Positions 7,440 through 12,399 of a stretch of 12,399 bases of DNA are shown in pieces. A program made the translations under genes and the position numbers. The notes beneath the pieces are model-generated. The model worked only from the letters and a program-made list of their open reading frames with translations, was not told where the DNA came from and did no database searches. Position 1 is the stretch's first letter. Each line of letters starts with the position of its first letter. Origin of the DNA: an uncultured Muribaculum sp. (GTDB taxonomy: Bacteria > Bacteroidota > Bacteroidia > Bacteroidales > Muribaculaceae); NCBI GenBank assembly GCA_910589555.1, contig CAJUTE010000064.1:1-12399 (forward strand). Direction: 5' to 3'.

Positions 7440-7450
7440 GGTTAATTTTG
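7421..7450 (+). promoter_or_regulatory. Promoter of the GIY-YIG/WYL operon
   Basis: TTG at 7421-7423 and TAATTTTG at 7443-7450 are spaced by 19 bp, a clean Bacteroidota promoter. Transcription would start near 7454, leaving a leader of only 10-15 nt before the first gene. The promoter is embedded in the inverted repeat at 7409-7439. Confidence 0.65.
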
Positions 7451-7468
7451 CATCAAAAATAAATGATT

Positions 7469-8353
7469 ATGGAAAAAGAAAAAAATGTAATTGCAACGCT
7501 CCAGGAGCTGTTGGCAGGAAGAAACGCTGATTTCGACGCGAGCAAGTCGATTAAGATTGTCCGCCATGCCGATTCGCGAAAAGACCTCCCCATTGAGGGT
7601 AAAACCTATCGAACCACATTGCTTGATCTGTACCGCTATGACAAGGATATGTTTATGAGGTATCAGAATGAGCAACTGAAGGGAACCTTTGACAAAACTG
7701 ATTATATTGTGGTTTGCGTGGGAACACAGAATACCAAGGCACGCTTCGTTGCGGTGTATAAAGTAGGCGAAATCGTGCCGTCGCCCTACGACAGCCGCTG
7801 TTGTCTGCTCAACCTTCAGGAGGTGGATGATTTCCGTTTTCTTGCCGATAGAGTGACTATCGAGTGGGGAAAAGCCACTGTAGCATGGCATCAGGATTTC
7901 CGGAAGCAGCTGAAGCCGGTGACTCGCATTGATGAGGGATTTGAAGATGCCGACGGAGTGCCTCAGTTTAAGAGCTATGAGGATGTGGTGTTGCCTTACA
8001 GCGAGCTTAAAGCGATCTTTTCAAAAGAGGCTGAGAGCTGGAAGAATCCGCTTCAATCAGTGAATGGCATCTATCTTATTTTGGATACCAAGACCGGAAA
8101 GAAGTATGTGGGCAGCACTTACGGACAAGAAGGAATATGGGGCAGGTGGAAATGCTATTTTACCACCGGCGGTCATGGCGGAAACAAAGATCTTGAAAAG
8201 TTAATAGCGGATGATCCTGAATATGCCCAACACTTCCAGTGGTGCATACTTGAGATTATGTATCTCGGTGTTACTGAGGAGTATGCGATAGAACGAGAGA
8301 ATCTGTATAAACGTAAATTCATGACCCGCGAATTCGGGTATAATAACAATTGA
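7469..8353 (+). CDS. GIY-YIG nuclease-domain protein
   Basis: About 294 residues (an in-frame ATG at 7463 would add two). Numbering from 7463, residues about 195-296 form a GIY-YIG nuclease domain: GIY (202-204), YVG (215-217), GRW with Arg228, a metal-binding Glu in IERENLYK (277 or 279) and a terminal GYNNN with Asn294. All catalytic positions are present, so metal-dependent nicking or cleavage of DNA is likely. The first 190 residues are an unrecognised beta-rich domain (TDYIVVCVG and ARFVAVYKVGEI at about 79-104). They may supply specificity or sensing. The gene is first in a run with the WYL regulator (2-bp gap), behind a promoter with an operator-like palindrome. Stand-alone GIY-YIG proteins occur in restriction systems, homing elements and repair. 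The placement beside a WYL gene favours defence, as inference. Confidence 0.85.
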   Translation: MEKEKNVIATLQELLAGRNADFDASKSIKIVRHADSRKDLPIEGKTYRTTLLDLYRYDKDMFMRYQNEQLKGTFDKTDYIVVCVGTQNTKARFVAVYKVGEIVPSPYDSRCCLLNLQEVDDFRFLADRVTIEWGKATVAWHQDFRKQLKPVTRIDEGFEDADGVPQFKSYEDVVLPYSELKAIFSKEAESWKNPLQSVNGIYLILDTKTGKKYVGSTYGQEGIWGRWKCYFTTGGHGGNKDLEKLIADDPEYAQHFQWCILEIMYLGVTEEYAIERENLYKRKFMTREFGYNNN

Positions 8354-8355
8354 TT

Positions 8356-9264
8356 ATGAGTGAACGCCGTAGCCAGGCATACGTGTTGCGCCGCTATATG
8401 TGGTTGTATGAGACTCTGTTGAGCTCGGGAGGGGCGACCTTCGAAGAGATAGATCGATTGTGGCAACGCTCCTCGCTGGGCGACGGATTGCCGTTGCCTC
8501 ACAAGACTTTCGAGAATCATCGCCGGGCTGTCGAGGAGTTTTTTGACGTGGAGATAGTTTGTGACCGAGCTACCAATGAGTATTCGATAAAATCGGATGG
8601 AATGGAGTCGGAAACACGGCTTCATGAGATGATGAGCAGCGCCATCATGCTCAAAAATCTCATGTCGTCGGCTGACCTGGAACGGTACGTTCACTTGGAA
8701 AAAATCTATGGAGGTAATGAGTCTTTGCTGACTATTATCAAGGCATTCACCGATAAACGGGAACTCAGGCTCAGTTATCGACACAACTATGATTCGGCAA
8801 TGGAGGAGGAAATCACGGTGAAGCCGGTTGGTATAAAGCTATTTCGCCAACGATGGTATCTGATAGCGGAAAAGCCCGACGGCAAGCATTATTCCTACTC
8901 TCTTGACCGAATCGTGGATGTCATTTGCGGGGGAAATGTCAAGCCCTCAAAGCTGAGAATTGATCAAATCTTTGCCGATAGCTACGGGATCATTGTAGAG
9001 AATGGAGTTCATGCTGAGAAGATAGTGCTGAAAGTGGAAAGGGAACAGGCTAACTATTTTAAAAGTCTGCCGCTGCACTCGTCGCAACGCATCATCAAGG
9101 AGGATGACGACTTCGTGACACTGACAGTGAGAGTGGCGCCGACTTACGATTTCATAATGGAGATCCTTTCTCACGGACCGAGGGTGGAGGTGGTAGCCCC
9201 CGAGTCGGTAAGGGCGAAAATTGCAAATCGAATTGCACAGATGGGTGAATTGTACAGAAAATAA
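8356..9264 (+). CDS. WYL-domain transcriptional regulator
   Basis: 302 residues in the three-part plan of WYL regulators. Residues about 1-65 are a winged-helix-like DNA-binding region with TFENHRRAVEEFF. The WYL domain spans about 125-190 with RQRWYLIAE (Trp167, Tyr168, Leu169) and YSLDRI. The C-terminal WCX region spans about 220-300 with FIMEILSHGPRVEV. WYL domains bind nucleic acid or small ligands and relieve repression. CapW and BrxR are relatives controlling phage-defence operons. I choose the ATG at 8356, 2 bp after the nuclease stop; an in-frame TTG at 8350 would overlap that stop. Tight spacing means co-transcription and probably translational coupling with the nuclease. The perfect palindrome over the operon promoter is the likely binding site, giving autoregulation. 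Family is secure; target and ligand are inferred. Confidence 0.9.
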   Translation: MSERRSQAYVLRRYMWLYETLLSSGGATFEEIDRLWQRSSLGDGLPLPHKTFENHRRAVEEFFDVEIVCDRATNEYSIKSDGMESETRLHEMMSSAIMLKNLMSSADLERYVHLEKIYGGNESLLTIIKAFTDKRELRLSYRHNYDSAMEEEITVKPVGIKLFRQRWYLIAEKPDGKHYSYSLDRIVDVICGGNVKPSKLRIDQIFADSYGIIVENGVHAEKIVLKVEREQANYFKSLPLHSSQRIIKEDDDFVTLTVRVAPTYDFIMEILSHGPRVEVVAPESVRAKIANRIAQMGELYRK

Positions 9265-9306
9265 CTGATGAATTGTAATAAATAAAAACACATAATCCTA
9301 AAAAAT

Positions 9307-10446
9307 ATGCCGAAAAGAATAACTCCTGAAAATGTTACCAAGCTGTCAATGTGCGAGATATTTGTGTTTGGAAGCAACCTTCAAGGTCATCATCACGGTG
9401 GTGCGGCACGCACAGCTCATGAGTGCTTCGGCGCTGAATGGGGAGTGGGCTCCGGTCCGACAGGTCAATGCTATGCGATTCCCACCATGCATGGCGGTGT
9501 TGCCGACATCAAGCCCTATGTTGATGAATTTGTAGAATATGCAAAAGCTCATCCTAATAACCGTTTTTTAGTAACTCGGGTCGGGTGTGGCATAGCCGGT
9601 TTCACCGATAAGCAGATGGCGCCTCTTTTTAAGGAAGCCCACAAACTCTATAATGTGACCTTTCCGCTCGAATGGATTCCTATTCTGATGAATGACGAAT
9701 TTATTGATGCGGTCATGATGGAGAGCCTGCCTTCCAAAAAGAAGATAGCGATTCCAAAGGCATTGACTGAAGAGGATTTGACCCGACTTTGTGATGAATA
9801 TAAATATGTGATCGGCGCAGGAATCATTTCCGCTCCGAAACCCGAGATAAGCATACGCTATGTTATCGGGCAGGATCGGTTCGGATATGCCGATTTCGGC
9901 GATTTTTTCTTCTTTCCTTCCGGCGACTTATATGTGTGGACGAAAAACAAGGAGTTTGCCGGAGACCACAATCAGGATGTTGTCGAGGGATATTTCGAGG
10001 ATGAATGCCGTAATCGCGGCTACTGCCACCGCGTGATATTCGCAGGTGTGAAAACGCCTTATCGCGACTCCAACGGTGATGATATCTATACCGGCGATGT
10101 GCTGCACATTGACTACGGTGGTAGAGCGACTTTCGCTCTCGGCACGCTTGGATGGAACGACAAAGACACGGAGGCGATTTATGCGTTCGCTCTCGACAAT
10201 TGCAGCATAATCCCTGAAATATGCAGGGAAATGACGCGTGTAGGCACCGTGTTTTATCAGCTTGACTGGAATGAGGGTCCGGTCACGATTGCCGATCGCT
10301 GTTATCGTTTCCAGCCATGGTATTCCGATGGGTTGCAGGATGAGGACCGGCTGACAATGTCACGCTATACCCCGAATTTTGATAAAGAGCTTTGGAAATA
10401 CCATGCAAACGCTGCTCTTGAAATCGAATTCAACTGGCGAAAATAA
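9307..10446 (+). CDS. A1S_2505/macro-like domain fused to YopX-like domain
   Basis: 379 residues. Residues about 15-125 match the A1S_2505-type phage protein pattern: IFVFGSNLQG (18-27), GGAARTAHECFGA (31-43), GQCYAIPT (53-60) and VTRVGCGIAGF (89-99). The GGAA loop and the GCGIAGF segment resemble the ADP-ribose-binding loops of macro domains (compare GCGxGG). An ADP-ribose or NAD-derived ligand is therefore possible, as inference. Residues about 240-315 resemble the YopX fold common in phages: AGVKTPYRDSNGDDIYTGDV (246-265). The middle (about 130-240) is unassigned. It lies 42 bp after the WYL gene with no promoter box between, so it probably belongs to that operon. Its last 139 bp recur at 11492-11630. 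Domain calls are by motif memory; the fusion is what is unusual. Confidence 0.7.
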   Translation: MPKRITPENVTKLSMCEIFVFGSNLQGHHHGGAARTAHECFGAEWGVGSGPTGQCYAIPTMHGGVADIKPYVDEFVEYAKAHPNNRFLVTRVGCGIAGFTDKQMAPLFKEAHKLYNVTFPLEWIPILMNDEFIDAVMMESLPSKKKIAIPKALTEEDLTRLCDEYKYVIGAGIISAPKPEISIRYVIGQDRFGYADFGDFFFFPSGDLYVWTKNKEFAGDHNQDVVEGYFEDECRNRGYCHRVIFAGVKTPYRDSNGDDIYTGDVLHIDYGGRATFALGTLGWNDKDTEAIYAFALDNCSIIPEICREMTRVGTVFYQLDWNEGPVTIADRCYRFQPWYSDGLQDEDRLTMSRYTPNFDKELWKYHANAALEIEFNWRK

Positions 10447-10447
10447 A
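10309..10447 (+). repeat. Direct repeat copy A (3' end of macro-like/YopX gene)
   Basis: Matches 11492-11630 at 134 of 139 positions. The last 105 bp (10343-10447), including the stop codon, are identical. All five differences fall in the first 34 bp. This copy is inside the intact gene and encodes its C-terminal 45 residues or so. Confidence 0.95.
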
Positions 10448-10654
10448 TTCCGGAACCCTTAATATTCTACAAAGGGCTGACATTCCGTGAAATATCGCCC
10501 GGTTGAATTTAAGGTTATCAAAATTTAGTTCTGCAATTAGGCATTTATACCGCTTTCGGACATCTCCCTTTAATGAGGAGGTGAGATGGCTTATTGTCAA
10601 TTGATGTGAGCTATATCTTTAATTTTATAATTAACATAATAAAAAAGAATAGAA
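10448..10654. other. Intergenic gap before the 187-residue gene
   Basis: About 207 bp with no gene. It contains a CCCTT/AAGGG inverted pair shortly after the preceding stop and an imperfect hairpin at 10561-10588 (CATCT and AGATG arms). The hairpin has no T run. Near 10620 the sequence becomes strongly AT-rich. A TAATTTTA at about 10617 is one base off the -7 consensus, but no well-spaced -33 box accompanies it. The change of composition and lack of a clear promoter suggest the downstream gene is a recent arrival. Confidence 0.4.
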
Positions 10655-11218
10655 ATGGTTAGAGGTGTATATTTTATGAATGGACGCTTTTCCATAAACG
10701 AGAGTGCTGCATTAATTTATGCAAAACAAGATCTTAAAGATGTTTATTCCGCAGTGTCAGGAATTCAGAATGTCAGCAACCTTAAAATGCGCTCATTGGT
10801 TTCCTGTAGCAGGGCGTTTAAGTATCTTGATTTTAAGATTAAGAATAGCAATTATACAGTAATAATTCATGAACATGCCGCTTCGAATCATTCGGAAGCT
10901 GTTACTCCTGCAGTTTATTGTGGTGCATATAGTTGGTGTATTGATACATCGGTAGGTAAATATAAACCCAAAGATATTCCGGTGATAGTATCTAATTTGA
11001 ATGAAGCTCAAAGTGTTTGGGAAAGCAAGAAAGGGGTAGCTATAATAAGAGGTTTTGTTAAGAAAAATCTATCCAAATACCGTCATCTCAGCAAAGAGTC
11101 CCAGGCTCGCAATTTAGTGGCTGATGTGATGGCTTCAATGAAGATTAAAGAGGATAGGTTGGGTATGACTCACGTTGTTTTAGAAAATATGATTTTGAAA
11201 ATACTATGGAGGTTATGA
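10655..11218 (+). CDS. AT-rich orphan protein, 187 residues
   Basis: I do not recognise this protein. It is soluble-looking, with no signal peptide or membrane span. The start MVRGVYFMNGRF could also be Met8 (10676). The centre (about 70-120) alternates short hydrophobic strands with Cys and Trp (VYCGAYSWCID). The C-terminal part is basic and probably helical (KKNLSKYRHLSKESQARNL). Base composition is much richer in A and T than the operon to its left, and codon choice differs accordingly, a usual sign of transfer. It lies between the two copies of the 139-bp direct repeat, i.e. as cargo. Small orphan genes at such sites are often immunity, toxin or anti-phage cargo, but nothing in the residues demonstrates this. 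Confidence 0.65.
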   Translation: MVRGVYFMNGRFSINESAALIYAKQDLKDVYSAVSGIQNVSNLKMRSLVSCSRAFKYLDFKIKNSNYTVIIHEHAASNHSEAVTPAVYCGAYSWCIDTSVGKYKPKDIPVIVSNLNEAQSVWESKKGVAIIRGFVKKNLSKYRHLSKESQARNLVADVMASMKIKEDRLGMTHVVLENMILKILWRL

Positions 11219-11309
11219 AGATGTTTCATTAAGATTGCTTGAGTGAGAGTTTTAAATTCCGGTATCAGGAGTGCAAAATAAAGCAGTATACAATGCGGTT
11301 CGGCGAGGT

Positions 11310-11500
11310 CTGACGGGCTCGTCCCGTTCGGGACTCGTGGGGAGGGGCAATGCCCCGCCCCCAGTCCCGGCTTTGCTTCGCGGCAGCCATTGTCTTTAGG
11401 GGCACTCTTTGCAGAGTGCTTTTTAGGGGTCATCCTACCGGGCACAGGTCGCCTGTGGCTCCCTGTACCGCGGCTAACCATAGGCATTGTCTTTCAGACA
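11310..11500. repeat. G+C-rich palindrome cluster
   Basis: Five short perfect inverted repeats lie within 190 bp: GTCCCG/CGGGAC (11321-11334); GGGGC/GCCCC (11344-11356); GCACTC/GAGTGC (11402-11419), followed by T5; CACAGG/CCTGTG (11443-11457); TGTCT/AGACA (11488-11500). CATTGTCTTT occurs twice (near 11387 and 11485). The block is far richer in G+C than the genes on either side. It abuts, and slightly enters, direct repeat copy B. It resembles an interspersed palindromic repeat element or a small non-coding mobile unit; no transposase is present. The open frames across it on both strands look incidental. Confidence 0.6.
11402..11424 (+). terminator. Hairpin plus T run inside palindrome cluster
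   Basis: GCACTC (11402-11407) pairs with GAGTGC (11414-11419) around TTTGCA, followed by TTTTT (11420-11424). It could terminate plus-strand transcripts coming from the 187-residue gene. The T run is short, and it may be only a part of the repeat element. Confidence 0.4.
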
Positions 11501-11629
11501 TGGTATCCTGATGGGTTGCAGGATAAGGACCGGCTGACAATGTCACGCTATACCCCGAATTTTGATAAAGAGCTTTGGAAATACCATGCAAACGCTGCTC
11601 TTGAAATCGAATTCAACTGGCGAAAATAA
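11492..11629 (+). pseudogene. Headless 3' fragment of macro-like/YopX gene
   Basis: It encodes a near copy of the C-terminal 44 residues of the gene at 9307. The frame is kept to the stop, with WYPDGLQDKD in place of WYSDGLQDED. The N-terminal 330 residues are missing. The open frame extends upstream into the palindrome block (to about 11390), but that part has no similarity to the parent and looks incidental. The fragment ends 27 bp before the 206-residue gene. That suggests the latter once followed a full copy of the parent gene, or that the tail served as a recombination anchor. Confidence 0.8.
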
Positions 11630-11630
11630 A
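11492..11630 (+). repeat. Direct repeat copy B
   Basis: The second copy of 10309-10447, offset by exactly 1183 bp without gaps. The five mismatches are at 11494, 11498, 11507, 11509 and 11525; from 11526 on it is identical. Homology starts inside the TGTCT/AGACA palindrome that closes the G+C-rich block. Confidence 0.95.
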
Positions 11631-11656
11631 CTTGAAATAATTTAACGATAATAAAT

Positions 11657-12277
11657 ATGGCTCGGTTTATAAGAATAAAACGGAGAAAGAGAGAGAGAAT
11701 AAATTATTATAGTAATAAATATTGGAGAGAGACAAGAAAGTTGCTTTTAGAAATTCCCGATATTGAGGATTTCTATCTTGATTTCGACGATGATTATTTC
11801 TATACTGAATTTAGATTTAGATTGGATGGGGTTAAATATTGTATACTGATACCGTATTATTATGCTTGGCACGAAAATTCTAGCGATATATATTCGGGGG
11901 TTGATTTTTCTAAAGATGGTTTTGTAATTTATCCTGCGTTAGGGTGTTATAACCCTTATCAATTAGTAGAACTGATAAAGTTGATACGGTTAAGACTCGC
12001 AAAATATACTTCGCCGAAATATTATCAAAAAATTAAAAATTTTTATGAGGAAAATGCACCAAAGATTAGAGAGCGGTTTTGTGATAGAACAATTGAGGAA
12101 ATCGATGTTCCTGGTAGATTAGTGGCATTATATTTGACTGCTTATAATTTTACGGTTGATAAATATCAAACACAGGGTATTGCTTTAGGATGGTTATTCC
12201 TTAGATTGGATGCCAACTATTCTGATGCTGCCATTTTCTATTATTACTATCCGCTAAGAATTTTAGTAAAGAGATAA
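11657..12277 (+). CDS. AT-rich orphan protein, 206 residues, Tyr-rich
   Basis: Unrecognised. The N-terminus is very basic (RFIRIKRRKRERINYY), followed by an acidic, aromatic stretch (DIEDFYLDFDDDYFYTEFRF, about 35-54) and several YYY-type runs (IPYYYAW, FYYYYPL). The basic head could touch nucleic acid or be a disordered lead; there is no clear signal peptide. Helical segments at about 102-130 (LVELIKLIRLRLAKY) look amphipathic. A and T content is high, like the 187-residue gene and unlike the operon to the left. The start ATG at 11657 is preceded by an A/T-rich leader 27 bp after the repeat copy B. It reads as cargo brought in with the flanking mosaic. No function can be assigned. Confidence 0.65.
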   Translation: MARFIRIKRRKRERINYYSNKYWRETRKLLLEIPDIEDFYLDFDDDYFYTEFRFRLDGVKYCILIPYYYAWHENSSDIYSGVDFSKDGFVIYPALGCYNPYQLVELIKLIRLRLAKYTSPKYYQKIKNFYEENAPKIRERFCDRTIEEIDVPGRLVALYLTAYNFTVDKYQTQGIALGWLFLRLDANYSDAAIFYYYYPLRILVKR

Positions 12278-12294
12278 AATTAGGGTTGATTCCA

Positions 12295-12327
12295 TTTGGC
12301 GTAGTCAGCCAATTTTGGTTAACTTTG
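12295..12327 (+). promoter_or_regulatory. Promoter-like pair near window end
   Basis: TTTG at 12295-12298 and TAACTTTG at 12320-12327 are 21 bp apart and fit the Bacteroidota consensus. It would drive something beyond the window. It overlaps the weak hairpin at 12296-12316, so one of the two readings may be wrong. Confidence 0.4.
12296..12316 (+). terminator. Possible terminator of the 206-residue gene
   Basis: TTGGC (12296-12300) pairs with GCCAA (12308-12312), followed by TTTT (12313-12316). It lies 19 bp after the stop codon. The stem is only 5-6 bp, so this is a weak call. Confidence 0.35.
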
Positions 12328-12399
12328 AGTTCTCACACAAAAAGTAGCCGTGAAACGGCAAAATAATTTAAGCACCGCCACGAGGCGATAGCCGAGGTG
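12328..12399. other. Palindrome-bearing sequence at the window edge
   Basis: Contains GCCGT-GAA-ACGGC (about 12347-12359) and, at the very end, CACC...GGTG arms enclosing CGCC/GGCG. The high density of small hairpins suggests a structured RNA leader or the edge of another repeat element, cut off by the window. No gene is seen. Confidence 0.35.

Noticed and set aside
8173..8784. 203-residue minus-strand frame
   Set aside because: Antisense to the junction of the GIY-YIG and WYL genes, both of which have clear motifs.
11170..11487. 105-residue minus-strand frame
   Set aside because: Most of it is the complement of the palindrome cluster and the end of the 187-residue gene. Composition and residues look random.
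11310..11500. CRISPR array
   Set aside because: The palindromes differ from each other in sequence and spacing; there are no regular identical repeats or cas genes.
11390..11629. 79-residue open frame as a genuine gene
   Set aside because: The N-terminal half is translation of the palindrome block and the C-terminal half is the copied tail of the gene at 9307. It is better read as a headless fragment.
10309..12277. Classical insertion sequence or integrase-driven island
   Set aside because: No transposase or integrase frame and no terminal inverted repeats were found in the window, so only a direct-repeat-bracketed cassette is claimed.

Overview
The window looks like a chromosomal segment of a gut-type Bacteroidales. 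The evidence is promoter boxes matching the Bacteroidota -7 consensus TAnnTTTG in front of several genes, weak or absent Shine-Dalgarno sequences, a pectin-degrading gene pair typical of gut Bacteroidales, and moderate G+C in the housekeeping part. A Muribaculaceae-like source is a guess from composition and gene style only; no marker gene settles it.

Layout. Positions 1-2459 are ordinary core sequence: a tRNA-Leu(GAG) with a strong terminator, a patatin-like (YjjU-type) phospholipase, and a convergent NhaC-family Na+/H+ antiporter whose stop lies 3 bp from the phospholipase stop. Positions 2600-6889 hold a divergent pectin pair: a secreted GH28 polygalacturonase (minus strand) and a secreted 846-residue pectin methylesterase-like beta-helix protein (plus strand). 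Each has its own TAnnTTTG promoter in the 179-bp gap between them. The pair recalls the adjacent GH28 and methylesterase genes of the Bacteroides rhamnogalacturonan-II locus (BT1018/BT1017, from memory). Positions 6990-7187 carry a promoter, a long rod-shaped RNA and a U-tract. This reads as a small structured RNA of 6S or Bacteroidales-1 type, followed by a possible tiny lipoprotein gene.

The second half is accessory. A promoter overlapped by a perfect 10-bp inverted repeat drives a compact run of genes: a GIY-YIG nuclease with an unrecognised N-terminal domain, a WYL-domain regulator that starts 2 bp after it, and, 42 bp further on, a fusion of an A1S_2505/macro-like domain to a YopX-like domain. 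WYL regulators of phage-defence operons (CapW, BrxR) bind inverted repeats of this kind at their own promoters. I infer an autoregulated, defence-like operon. No toxin, sensor or effector pairing is proven by sequence alone.

From 10309 to the end the DNA is mosaic. The last 139 bp of the macro-like/YopX gene are repeated 1183 bp downstream as a headless fragment (105 bp of it identical). The copies bracket an AT-rich orphan gene of 187 residues and a G+C-rich, palindrome-dense block. Just beyond the second copy is another AT-rich orphan gene of 206 residues. This looks like a site where cassettes are exchanged behind a conserved gene tail. The window ends in a further promoter-like box and small palindromes.
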